In this document: positions 52,752-61,279 of the stretch, piece by piece
How positions within the stretch are numbered: position 1 is the stretch's first letter
Layout of the letters: the number at the start of each line of letters is the position of its first letter
Assembly: GCF_013618625.1 (NCBI RefSeq)
Contig: NZ_JABRWO010000008.1
Location: 186,001-250,000, forward strand
DNA: 64,000 nucleotides
Origin: Bremerella alba
GTDB lineage: Bacteria > Planctomycetota > Planctomycetia > Pirellulales > Pirellulaceae
Reading direction: 5' to 3'
The notes under the pieces: model-generated
Seen by the model: the letters and a program-made list of their open reading frames with translations, nothing else
The model's database searches: none
What the model was told of the DNA's origin: nothing
Program-made: the position numbers and the translations under genes

Positions 52752-53291
52752 CGGCCCTTCCCGGAAGAGTTTTGGACCACTGCTAAAGAGCGTGGTGGTG
52801 CATAGCAGGATCTAAGATTGAGGGTGGCTCAGAAATTCATTTCTGAGTGGCCGTAGGCCACAAGCGGCTCGTGTTCCCGGCATGTGCAGAGTAGCCAGAC
52901 CCTATCCTTATCAACGTCTCATCACTAGCCGTTTGTCGGCTACACCGACCTTCCGTGCACTTCTTGATTAGTCCTCTCCTCTCTCTCCAGCGGTATGTCC
53001 TGCTAGGACCCACGAATCAAAAGCTACCCTCTGGCAGTTATCGAGCTATAATGATATTAGGAAAATTACTGAACTTGACTCAGACTATTAGTCGAAATTA
53101 ATGTAGCTTTAGAGCGTTTGCGAAAGGCAGCCAATTGGTACGCCGTTCGCAACCTTGCCCCATCATGCGTGTGGACATTACTTCACCCTTCGGGCATTGA
53201 CGATACCACGATCGCGGCATCGTTTGGCACTTAAGCCAAAGGCCTGACGGGTTTTGCTGACCGACATCCAAGTACGGGAGGGGAACCAACC
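52752..53291. other. Intergenic region with small hairpins
   Basis: No gene is supported. It contains a 9-bp hairpin (CTCAGAAAT/ATTTCTGAG near 52828), a GTGGCC/GGCCAC pair shortly after, and TAGCCG/CGGCTA near 52930. The first two may belong to an intergenic repeat. The 3' end has a strong ribosome site (GGGAGGGGA) for the next gene. Confidence 0.5.
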
Positions 53292-53831
53292 ATGCATGCC
53301 GACGATGACAGCACCAAGATGCACCGCTTCTTTGCAGGCATCACCGAACAGACGTTCCAGGCCAAACTGGGCGTTCCGGATACCGATCTGACCGACTATC
53401 TGACCGGCCTTCTCACGCGATTTATTCGCAGCGACATGATCTTCAAGGTCCGCAGCTTGACCGGCAAGCCGCTGACCGAAGTGGCCGACATGCTGATCGA
53501 AGCCGAAGCTCGAATCGGCCAGGCCAAGCAGTCTGTCCACCAGCACGTGGGCGATTTCCTGCTCTTCTGGAGCGGTGTCTACCCGGAAAGCCTGACCCAA
53601 ATGCAGAAGGCCGATCGCAAAGATCACCTGCTGAACTATTGGGTCGTTGGCAAACAGGCGTACTCGAAAGCGAGCGAACTGTCCGCCGAAGAACATTCCG
53701 ACAACGAAGCCGAACTGCTCAGCAAACTGAGCCACGAGTTCGAACTGTGCGCCTACGGCCTAGGCGAAGTCCGCCGCGAGTGGGAACGCCGCGACCAAGA
53801 GGGTGACTCGCAACCGATCATCTTGATGTAG
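53292..53831 (+). CDS. Hypothetical protein, 179 aa
   Basis: I do not recognise a family. The start has a strong ribosome site (GGGAGGGG). The protein is soluble, helical and without signal or membrane segment. Visible stretches: DLTDYLTGLLTRFIRSDMIF, ADMLIEAEARIGQAKQSVHQ, LLNYWVVGKQAYSKASEL and HEFELCAYGLGEVRREW, the last with spaced acidic and basic residues suggesting amphipathic helices. It is a single gene convergent with a small membrane protein. Confidence 0.75.
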   Translation: MHADDDSTKMHRFFAGITEQTFQAKLGVPDTDLTDYLTGLLTRFIRSDMIFKVRSLTGKPLTEVADMLIEAEARIGQAKQSVHQHVGDFLLFWSGVYPESLTQMQKADRKDHLLNYWVVGKQAYSKASELSAEEHSDNEAELLSKLSHEFELCAYGLGEVRREWERRDQEGDSQPIILM

Positions 53832-53847
53832 ATGGTTGTCTGGCTAT

Positions 53848-54075
53848 TCAGTCCTGAGTGTCCGAATCGCCTTTTGACCACTTCTCAAGAATGGATCGCA
53901 CAACTCCCATGATCATCATTGTTCCGAAGATAAGGTTGGCCACAATCGTAACAATGAATGCGGCTGTCCCCATCCAGTCATCCCGCCTTCCAAAAGGTAA
54001 CGCGATGATCACTGCGATACCGACGACAAGTATCAGATAGATCGGCCCCATCGGGCGAGTCATTGGGGGCGTCAT
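53848..54075 (-). CDS. Small membrane protein, 75 aa
   Basis: Two hydrophobic segments (residues about 9-27 and 35-61) separated by a short GRRDDW loop; a charged tail ends KWSKGDSDTQD. It starts 6 bases after the ABC ATPase stop, suggesting one operon. No known family. It might be a small partner of the ATPase, since no permease gene is next to it. Confidence 0.6.
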   Translation of the reverse strand: MTPPMTRPMGPIYLILVVGIAVIIALPFGRRDDWMGTAAFIVTIVANLIFGTMMIMGVVRSILEKWSKGDSDTQD

Positions 54076-54081
54076 GACTGT

Positions 54082-55008
54082 CTAAGTGACCAACCCCTTG
54101 GTCACCATCATAAACACATCTTCCAGCGTCGGGTCTTTCTCGGCGAACGTGCGGACGTTGATCTGATTGTCGACCAATTTCTTCAACAGCGAAGCAACCC
54201 CTTGGTCGTCGGTCTGCAGTTCGCAGGTCACCTGACCACGGTCGATATCGATGTCCACGCATTCTGGCATGCTGCGGATGATCGAGAGGCCAGCGTCCAT
54301 GCCGTCGACGAATTTGATGCTGATGATCCGGTTCTTGCGGATGCGGCGGTAGACCTCTTCGATGGTGCCGCTCATCAGCAGTTCACCTCGCTCGATGATC
54401 CCGATCGACGTGCAGCAGTCGGCCAGTTCGGTCAGGATGTGGCTGGAAATGAGGATCGTCTTGCCCATCTTGCGAAGTTCTTTCAGCAGCGCCTTCACCT
54501 CCAAACGTGCCCGAGGGTCCAATCCGCTGGCCGGCTCGTCTAAGATCAGCACCGGCGGATCGTGCACCAGTGTCTTGGCCAGGCACAGTCGCTGCTTCAT
54601 CCCGCGAGACAGGCCGTTGACGAAGTCGTTGCGTTTGTGCGTCAGGTCCAGCAGTTCTAGCACGTCGGTGATGACCGCTTTACGGCGACTGCGAGGGATT
54701 TTGTAGGCCACAGCAAAGAAGTCGAGAAACTCCCAGACCTTCATCCCGTCGTACACGCCGAAGTTATCAGGCATGTAACCCACGCTATGCCGCACATCCA
54801 TCGGCTGTTCGGCCACGTTAAAACCATTCACAAAGCCTTGCCCGCGAGAAGGTCGCAGCAAGGTGGCCAGAAAGCGAATGCTTGTGCTTTTGCCGGCACC
54901 GTTGGGGCCGATGAAACCGAACATTTCGCCGGCGCCGATCTTCAGGTTCAAGCATTTGACTGCGGTGAAATCGCCATAGTCTTTGCCGAAGTCGACTAAT
55001 TCAATCAT
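54082..55008 (-). CDS. ABC transporter ATP-binding protein
   Basis: 308 aa ATPase. Walker A is GPNGAGKST (residues 34-42, K40), Q-loop-like region VGYMPDNFG, Walker B VLILDEPASGLD, and the switch SSHILTELAD. The signature is LSRGMKQRL, not the usual LSGGQ. The C-terminal 90 residues form a domain seen in ABC-2-type exporter ATPases (DPTLEDVFMMVT end). AGGACG precedes the ATG. It lies between the 884-aa membrane protein (32 bases upstream) and the small membrane protein; a typical ABC-2 permease is absent. Confidence 0.92.
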   Translation of the reverse strand: MIELVDFGKDYGDFTAVKCLNLKIGAGEMFGFIGPNGAGKSTSIRFLATLLRPSRGQGFVNGFNVAEQPMDVRHSVGYMPDNFGVYDGMKVWEFLDFFAVAYKIPRSRRKAVITDVLELLDLTHKRNDFVNGLSRGMKQRLCLAKTLVHDPPVLILDEPASGLDPRARLEVKALLKELRKMGKTILISSHILTELADCCTSIGIIERGELLMSGTIEEVYRRIRKNRIISIKFVDGMDAGLSIIRSMPECVDIDIDRGQVTCELQTDDQGVASLLKKLVDNQINVRTFAEKDPTLEDVFMMVTKGLVT

Positions 55009-55039
55009 CGAGGTACGTCCTGAAGGTGCATAGGAAGAG

Positions 55040-57694
55040 TTACAACGAATCGATGGCGTCGAGTTCCATCAACTGCATCTGAGCCGGTTCCTGGCCCAGA
55101 AAACGGCGTGTGTTTGCATCCGCCTGGGGTTCCGGCAAATCGGCATGCTGCAAATGGGCGACCACCATCGTACGGATCGTGCGCTGGTTGGACTCCGGCG
55201 AGATGGTCATCCCCGGCATGTCTTCTTCGGTCCATCCAATCAATCGCGTTTCGCCCTGCTTAAGCTGCCGAACGTCCTTCACCGTGTTGAGCAGATGCCG
55301 CAAGTTGACTTGGCCATCGGTCGGGGTTAGAGAAAGCACCGGCGAATCGGTCCACGCATCGAAAAGTGTCCACTCGTCGTCCGCTTTGCCAAAGCGAAGT
55401 TCGCGTTTCGTTTCTGGCTGAAGGTCCCCCAGCCAGGCCACTTCAATTTGATTCGACTGAGCATTGCGGCGAATAACCCCTACGTCGTGCAGTGTCTGCG
55501 TCGAGGCGTACGTCAGGGTACCTGACCCGGCAGTGTCGGTGTCCCACTGGAACATCGGCTCGATCGATGTGGAAAGGAAGTACTCGCTGTGGATCATGGT
55601 CGACGAGTTCGAGGCAACCTGAACGCCGCTCAACTGGATATCGCCCCCTTCCTGATGATAGCGAACTTCGCTGGTGCCTTCGCCAAAGCGACGCGACTGA
55701 TTGCTGAACGCTTCTGCTCCGCGGCCAAACGGTAGCGCGACGGCCGTCGATTCCGAGAAGGTCATGTCGTAGGTCGTACTCAGCGAGGTATACAGCGAGG
55801 TGAACCGCGTCAGGTGAGCCCGATGATAATCCGCATGGGCCTCTAGGAAAGCAATTTCTGTGCGGCTGCGGGCAAAGCCGATATCGAGCTCGGCCAGCTT
55901 AATCACGCAGACGGCACCAATGATGGCAATCACGGGAGCGGCGATCCAGGCCCACTCGACCCGTCCCATCATCCAGAAGACCAGCCAGTTCAGCGGTACC
56001 AAAACCAACAGATAACCAGCGGTGACTCGCAGCACGAAGTTGCCGTTGGGAATGCTAATACCTGCCGCGTCTCGCAAACAGGCCCGAGCCGCCGTCGAGA
56101 TCCCACTGGCATCGTTCCACCCGGCGACGCCGGCCTGGTTGTCGTAGGTGAATCCCGAGAACGCATCGATGTTCAGGTCTTTTTCAGTCTGTTTGATTTG
56201 TGCTTCTAGCTCGGCAATCTGGTTTTCATCCGGTAGCGATCCCGCTTCCATGGCGTCGGTCATATCCGGTGTGGGCTCGCCGGGGGGCAGTTCCTGAATG
56301 AGATTGGCATCACGCCGCTGATAGGCAGGCATCAGATTCGCCAGGTCGCGGCTCATATAGCGTAGCGAGGTGACCAGACGCGGATCGTTGGTGCCGTACG
56401 TATCGGCCCAGGCGTTAACCGGCTGCTCGTCGTCGGTCTGGATAAACTTACGGGGAACTCTTCGCAGTAGCACGCCATTAAGAAACGAGTCGAAGTTCTT
56501 CCAGTTGCGAGAGATATCAGGCGAGCGAATTTGAAACGCCGTCACAGCAATCCGCCCTCGTCCGACACGCCGCTCGGCGACCAGGTCGCCAGTCTTGGGA
56601 ATGAACTGTGCTTCGGGGCGGAGCTTCAAGTCCGAGCCACGCAGGGCCCCGGCACGCAAGTCGACCTCGTAACGAAGTTCCTGCCATTTGTTGCTCTCGT
56701 AGATTTTTTCCGTCTTAACAAACTCGTCGTTCCACGCTTGGAAACGGTCTTGCCCCAGTTCGACGCTGCCGCCGTCATCGGCCGGTAAGTAGTCTCCTAG
56801 AAAGCTTAGCTTCAAACGATCGAGCGAGTCAGGCCCGCTGATAATCAGTTGCCCGCCGAAGTGCAGCCAATCGACCATGGCTTGTTGTTGATCGAGCGAC
56901 AATAACGCGGGATCGATTCCATCCCACAGCACATAGGCGATCGACGTCCAGGCCATCGAATTTTCGGGGACCGAAACGCGATCGACTGTCTTGGGTAACA
57001 CCAACCGATAATGCGGTGCCTGTTCCTCTGGGGTGAGCGACGGATAAAGAGGACGAACAACATCGGTCACTTCCAGAAACTGGTATTCGTCCGACGCGCT
57101 GGCCAGGACCACCATGTAATACTCTTGCGGGTACATGCGCGCAGTGGCCAGGCGATCGACCAGCACCGGCCGCCCTCCCCCGACCGGGCGAAGGTCGCAA
57201 GCAAACAGCCGCGATTGCGAGATGTTCCGCTCGAAAAGAGGCGGGTAGAAAAGCAGATCGGACCAACGCTCTTGCCCTTTGGGTAGTGCCAACGGGCGCG
57301 TGGCCGAAAAGAAATAATCGGTGTCGGTAATCGGCACAGGGTTATTGTTAGAATCGACCGTCGACGCGTAAAGCTCTCCGCGGAAGTCGAAATTGTTGGC
57401 CTTCATCAGGGTGCTGACATTGGTCCAGTGCCCCGGTTTGACGCGGTTGAGCTGCGTGCGGCGATCGTCCGATGGCAAGACATTCAGCTTAGGTGGCTCG
57501 AAGTCGTCCTTGGTTTCCTCCCTGGCCAACCGCGCTTGGCGTTCTTCCAGCGTCTCGGCAGGATCGAAGCAGCCCGAGCATCCGGTCGTGCCTAGCATGC
57601 TGAAAAGGAGGAATGCGGCCATCCAGCTGCGGCGCACAGGAGTCGCCCACAACGGAGTGAAGTCGTTTCGCGCCGAGTCGAATGTTGATGCCAT
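55040..57694 (-). CDS. Large membrane-anchored protein upstream of an ABC ATPase
   Basis: 884 aa. A signal or anchor near residues 25-45 ends in a lipobox-like LGTTGCSGC. Residues about 100-520 are soluble with no family I can name. They include DLYVLWDGIDPALL-like text (SIAYVLWDGIDPALLS) and repeated beta motifs. Two membrane helices lie at about 575-625 (RVTAGYLLVLVPLNWLVFWM and WIAAPVIAIIGAVCVIKLA). The C-terminal 250 residues are again soluble. The anchor, the two helices and the pairing with an ABC-2-type ATPase recall gliding/GldG-like or auxiliary exporter subunits; this is an inference. Confidence 0.78.
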   Translation of the reverse strand: MASTFDSARNDFTPLWATPVRRSWMAAFLLFSMLGTTGCSGCFDPAETLEERQARLAREETKDDFEPPKLNVLPSDDRRTQLNRVKPGHWTNVSTLMKANNFDFRGELYASTVDSNNNPVPITDTDYFFSATRPLALPKGQERWSDLLFYPPLFERNISQSRLFACDLRPVGGGRPVLVDRLATARMYPQEYYMVVLASASDEYQFLEVTDVVRPLYPSLTPEEQAPHYRLVLPKTVDRVSVPENSMAWTSIAYVLWDGIDPALLSLDQQQAMVDWLHFGGQLIISGPDSLDRLKLSFLGDYLPADDGGSVELGQDRFQAWNDEFVKTEKIYESNKWQELRYEVDLRAGALRGSDLKLRPEAQFIPKTGDLVAERRVGRGRIAVTAFQIRSPDISRNWKNFDSFLNGVLLRRVPRKFIQTDDEQPVNAWADTYGTNDPRLVTSLRYMSRDLANLMPAYQRRDANLIQELPPGEPTPDMTDAMEAGSLPDENQIAELEAQIKQTEKDLNIDAFSGFTYDNQAGVAGWNDASGISTAARACLRDAAGISIPNGNFVLRVTAGYLLVLVPLNWLVFWMMGRVEWAWIAAPVIAIIGAVCVIKLAELDIGFARSRTEIAFLEAHADYHRAHLTRFTSLYTSLSTTYDMTFSESTAVALPFGRGAEAFSNQSRRFGEGTSEVRYHQEGGDIQLSGVQVASNSSTMIHSEYFLSTSIEPMFQWDTDTAGSGTLTYASTQTLHDVGVIRRNAQSNQIEVAWLGDLQPETKRELRFGKADDEWTLFDAWTDSPVLSLTPTDGQVNLRHLLNTVKDVRQLKQGETRLIGWTEEDMPGMTISPESNQRTIRTMVVAHLQHADLPEPQADANTRRFLGQEPAQMQLMELDAIDSL

Positions 57695-57892
57695 ACGAGA
57701 GAAGTCTTTAGCCGCCGAATCAGGTAATCACTACGCCGAGCTAAATTCTGCTCGCGTCAGGCGTTATTTCATTCCCGTAGCGTAGGAAAGTTACGCCACC
57801 GAAGCAAGCAGAAGGATAAGTTCAGGGGTAGAGATTAACGGCCAGCGGAGGATAACGACCACCGGCCCGAACCCAAAAGAAAGTTGCGATCG

Positions 57893-57955
57893 GTAGGGCC
57901 ACCGCGCGTGCCGCGAGTCACGAAGCTGGTACCCGGTATCCAACCCGCGTCCGCG
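57893..57955 (+). repeat. GC-rich dispersed repeat, copy A
   Basis: This 63-bp copy is inverted relative to copy B at 58111-58180. It contains the shared core GGTACCCGGTATCC. Its right end is not symmetrical, so it may be truncated. Confidence 0.75.
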
Positions 57956-58110
57956 AATCCAAAAAAATTTTCATTTGAGCACTATACATATGCTACACCA
58001 GGCTGGTATATCTAAATCATGCCCAGGGGACGCTTCCCCGGCACCGTGCCTATTTTCTTTTTAGGCATACGAAATCCATACCCAGTCCGCTGCTAGATAA
58101 GCAGCAAAAC

Positions 58111-58180
58111 GTAGGGCCCCGCGCGAACGCGGGTCGGATACCGGGTACCCGCTTCGCGACCCGCGACACGCGGGCCCTAC
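58111..58180 (-). repeat. GC-rich dispersed repeat, copy B (terminally inverted)
   Basis: This 70-bp copy begins GTAGGGCCC and ends GGGCCCTAC, so it is itself bounded by inverted ends. It matches copy A in opposite orientation over about 60 bases with few mismatches. Such compact palindromic elements resemble REP/MITE repeats. Confidence 0.75.
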
Positions 58181-58226
58181 TTAAACTAACCCATCACTTT
58201 GCACACAAATATTTACGAGCACCATT

Positions 58227-59078
58227 ATGTCCCATCACCACGAAAAACCTGAAAAACACGAACCGGGCGCCTCCGCGCACGGTTCGCAGGTTGCCGTGAT
58301 CGATGGCAACCGACTCCTCTGCCCCTGCTGCGGCGAAGTCCTGGCACTACTGGCCGACGAGCCTCCGAAAGAGCCACCCTTCGAGAACCCCATGCACCGG
58401 GCCGAGCACGGCAACGATCCGCTGGGCCGCCCGCAAGGGGCAACCTTGAGCGCGATCATTCGAAGGCAAGAAGCCCAGGAAGCGATCACGCGTGAGCCTG
58501 AAGAACCCCCGCAAGTAACCGAAGAAGAACACTTCACGCGAATAATGGACGAAGCAGGTCCCAGCTACCGGGCAGATCCCTTGGTAGTACCCATCGATCC
58601 CGAGATCGAAGCGTACGAATTCCCCAAGGAAGATCCGCCCACGATCGCAAAACCAAAGAAGTGCCAACTTCCTAAGCTTCCACCACTGGAGCCTAGACCG
58701 AAACGCGAGCGCCAGCTTCACCATCGTTACCGCGAGCGGGAAATCCGTCGCAGCAAACAACCAATCCAAGAACCGTTGTCCTACCAAGAGAAGCGGTTCT
58801 TCGCCTGGACCTACTACCGCATGAAGGCGCTCAACCTGCAACTGCAGGGAGAAATATGCGCCAAGCAAGAAGAGATCGACGCGTTAGAGCGTGAACTCAA
58901 CCGCCCGCACGATACACCTTGCAACGAACAACCCTCAACCACCCTACCAACAAAACACCGGGTGCCATGCCCACGTCTTCGTGGGCACGCGAAAAAGATC
59001 GTCCAGAACAGAAGACGTGACCGGGCACGTCAGGCGTTAGAAAGAGCTTCCCAAACCAAAGAACGCGGTCCACCCTAA
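58227..59078 (+). CDS. Hypothetical charged protein, 283 aa
   Basis: No family recognised. The N-terminus MSHHHEKPEKHEPG is His/Glu/Lys-rich, followed by a single CPCCG (residues about 32-36) that could be half a zinc ribbon. The middle is Pro/Glu-rich and likely disordered; the rest is Arg/Glu-rich with possible coiled-coil (ALNLQLQGEICAKQEEIDALEREL). There is no clear ribosome site. The flanking repeats on both sides suggest a mobile or accessory region. The composition is consistent over 850 bases, so it is probably a real gene, but it is unproven. Confidence 0.55.
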   Translation: MSHHHEKPEKHEPGASAHGSQVAVIDGNRLLCPCCGEVLALLADEPPKEPPFENPMHRAEHGNDPLGRPQGATLSAIIRRQEAQEAITREPEEPPQVTEEEHFTRIMDEAGPSYRADPLVVPIDPEIEAYEFPKEDPPTIAKPKKCQLPKLPPLEPRPKRERQLHHRYREREIRRSKQPIQEPLSYQEKRFFAWTYYRMKALNLQLQGEICAKQEEIDALERELNRPHDTPCNEQPSTTLPTKHRVPCPRLRGHAKKIVQNRRRDRARQALERASQTKERGPP

Positions 59079-59099
59079 CAACGCGACCCTTCATCTCGT

Positions 59100-59215
59100 G
59101 TAGGGTGTGAGCAGTGACGCGAAGCGGAACGTATCGCATCGAATACGGTCTCCATCCCATGGCAACGCGAAAACGTTGTGCATGGTGCGATTCGCTGCGC
59201 TACTCAGCATCCTAC
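59100..59215. repeat. Large inverted repeat element
   Basis: The ends at about 59100-59140 and 59184-59215 are imperfectly complementary (GTAGGGTG...GCGAAGCG on the left; CGCTGCGCTACTCAGCATCCTAC-like on the right, shown only in part). It resembles compact intergenic repeats that occur in many copies in bacterial genomes. The 59079-59430 stretch otherwise holds no gene. Confidence 0.55.
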
Positions 59216-59242
59216 GGCAGAAGAGGCCTCTCTTCTCTTGTC

Positions 59243-59265
59243 CCCTCTCCCTCGCAGGGAGAGGG
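59243..59265. repeat. CCCTCTCCCT hairpin repeat
   Basis: A perfect 10-bp stem CCCTCTCCCT / AGGGAGAGGG with a CGC loop, followed by GGGTGAGGG; a partial complement (AACCCTCACCCC) reappears near 59376. This motif is a well-known type of dispersed intergenic palindrome in many bacteria. It might also end transcription of the gene at 58227. Confidence 0.6.
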
Positions 59266-59430
59266 CTAGGGTGAGGGTTTCTTGAACAACAGTTGACGAA
59301 GATCACAAGAACACGTTCCGAGTCGATTAGGAACGTCGTTCGCGCATGCGCTATCAACAAGCGGGATTCCCTTTAACCCTCACCCCCTCTGTGCGTAAGA
59401 TGGGGCACCGCGTGGTTGGCAGACGAATGA

Positions 59431-59895
59431 CTAACTGGGAGCGAACTTTTTTATGTCGATTGGCCGAATCGCCGTTGCGCCAATTTCGTAGCACTGTGGG
59501 CCAAGTTTACGGCAGCGGGCAACGGTCAAACGTAAGAGCCCGGCTCCCTCGATTCGTAACACGAAACTTTCCTTGGGATACAACTGCGAATGATATAGCA
59601 GGCCGACCCCTTTTCTAGAGATGTTGGTGACCAGGGCCAGGGATAGTTGCTGAGGGCGTTCGATTGTGGGAAATGTGGGTTCACACCGCAGGATGCAACG
59701 CTTCAGTTGACGAAAGCGAACGTGACGTCTTTGGTCGGTCGCTGTCGTCTCGATATGACCAGATTTTCCAAGCTCTTCCAGTTTTGCTCGGGGGATTTGA
59801 ACCTCAAACGTTAAGTCGCGCACCGTGCGAAGGAAAAAACCATCCTCTTGAACAGTCGGACTTGAAACTACTTCTGCATCAACGTTTTCCAACAT
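59431..59895 (-). CDS. PilZ domain protein (c-di-GMP receptor)
   Basis: 154 aa. The PilZ motifs are visible: RRHVRFRQLKR (RxxxR, residues about 56-66) and NISRKGVGLLY (the D/NxSxxG motif with N in place of D). The N-terminal 50 residues may be a YcgR-like accessory part. It should bind cyclic di-GMP. Its ATG overlaps the 3' end of the HD-GYP gene by 28 bases in a different frame, so the two are translationally coupled. Confidence 0.85.
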   Translation of the reverse strand: MLENVDAEVVSSPTVQEDGFFLRTVRDLTFEVQIPRAKLEELGKSGHIETTATDQRRHVRFRQLKRCILRCEPTFPTIERPQQLSLALVTNISRKGVGLLYHSQLYPKESFVLRIEGAGLLRLTVARCRKLGPQCYEIGATAIRPIDIKKFAPS

Positions 59896-60839
59896 TTGAC
59901 CATGTCCCCATCGAGTTTGCTTGATGCCATCTGATCGAGAATCTCTAACGCCTCTTTCGTGGAATTCGGATTGCGGTAAGGGCGGTTACTGGTGAGCGCC
60001 TCGAAAATATCGACGACACTACAGATACGCGCAAAATGATTGATCTCATCACCGTCAATGCCAACGGGGTAGCCTGAACCGTCCAGCTTTTCGTGGTGTT
60101 GGTAGACCATCATGAGTTGATCGAAAGAGAGGTCGGCTCGATTCGCAAGGGCAGTAAAGCCATCGGTTGGATGACGCTTAATCGTTTGCCATTCGGCTTC
60201 GGTGAGTCGTTCTTTTTTCGTAAGGATATTGTTGGGGATGCGCAATTTGCCCAGGTCATGCAGTAGCCCTCCGATAGAAATACTGTGCAACTCGTCTTCG
60301 TCTTGAATCCCCAGTCCCTGGGCCAGCAGCATGGCATAGCTGGCAACGTTATACGAATGGGTATACGTGTGATAGTCATGCTGCAAAACATGGAACAGTT
60401 CGCCGGCCACAACGTCATTCTGCGTAATGAGAGTCGTCATGTGATCGCTGATCACGTGAACACTTGCCAACGTCTTGTCGAGATTGTCGGATCGAAAAAC
60501 TTCCTGCAGCATCGTCCGACCGGTGCTGTTGAGAAACGCCATCCTCTGAGAGATTGGAATTTCATCGTTACCGAGGATGCTTTGAACGTTTTCCCGGAGA
60601 TGTTTTTGGAAGACATCTGCCTGATCGCGAGGGATGAAGACCGTCTCGACACCACTTTCCAACAGTTTTGGAAACTCGTCGTCGGCAATTTCAATGTTGT
60701 GCCCACGCATAAGGACGGGTTCGGCACCTTGATAGAGAGACCAGTAGACGTCGACCGGCAGTTCTTTCGTCAGGCACAACAGCGCAAGCGGCACCGGTAA
60801 AAAGTTTTGACGTGTTGCTGTATCAACTGAGTTCGGCAT
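59868..60839 (-). CDS. HD-GYP domain phosphodiesterase
   Basis: 323 aa from the ATG at 60839 (GGAG about 10 bases before; the frame is open to 60869). The N-terminal half (about 1-135) carries no named sensor domain. The HD-GYP half has HTHSYNVASYAML-like HD entry (HTYTHSYNVASYAML), LLHDLGKLRIP and HHEKLDGSGYP, the intact GYP variant. The enzyme should degrade cyclic di-GMP. It overlaps the PilZ gene downstream, so an enzyme and a receptor of the same messenger are made together. Confidence 0.92.
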   Translation of the reverse strand: MPNSVDTATRQNFLPVPLALLCLTKELPVDVYWSLYQGAEPVLMRGHNIEIADDEFPKLLESGVETVFIPRDQADVFQKHLRENVQSILGNDEIPISQRMAFLNSTGRTMLQEVFRSDNLDKTLASVHVISDHMTTLITQNDVVAGELFHVLQHDYHTYTHSYNVASYAMLLAQGLGIQDEDELHSISIGGLLHDLGKLRIPNNILTKKERLTEAEWQTIKRHPTDGFTALANRADLSFDQLMMVYQHHEKLDGSGYPVGIDGDEINHFARICSVVDIFEALTSNRPYRNPNSTKEALEILDQMASSKLDGDMVKCWKTLMQK

Positions 60840-61279
60840 GGCGGGCACTCCGAAGCTGGTCACTAACAAAGTGATATGTGGCTTTCATTCATTCCCATCG
60901 AAATAAAATGAAGCGGTCAATTAATAGATAAGCCAAAAATCTGCGTTTATCGAATAAAGAATACGCGATTACGGGATGCCGTATTTGCCACCAGTTGTAT
61001 GTTCGTTTGGAAGCTAACAAGAGAGACTTTTAGAGAGGATCGAACTACTGGTTGACGCGTAAGTCTCAGGCCTATCGGTTGCGGTTGGCATCGAAATAAA
61101 TCGTGAAGTCGTGGATCGTCCATTAGAATGCTGGTCGTTTAGTAAAACGCAAGCTTCTGCGAAACGCCCATGAGTAGCTAACCTGTCGTCTGACCTTCAT
61201 GACGTGATTGACCCAGCGGATTGCTGTTTTTAAATTCCATGTTGTTTACCTCTTTTACCTTCGATGGAAGGATATCGAC
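60840..61279. other. Intergenic region, no gene recognised
   Basis: It is divergent between the HD-GYP gene and the methyltransferase gene, so it should hold both promoters. I see no structured element or open frame with support. AAGGA lies 9 bases before the next start. Confidence 0.5.

Larger units (their letters stand above)
57695..58226. other. Intergenic region with inverted GC-rich repeats
   Basis: No gene is supported. It contains the two inverted repeat copies described separately and small hairpins (GGGGACGCTTCCCC near 58026; GTGCCTA/TAGGCAT near 58048). Confidence 0.6.
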
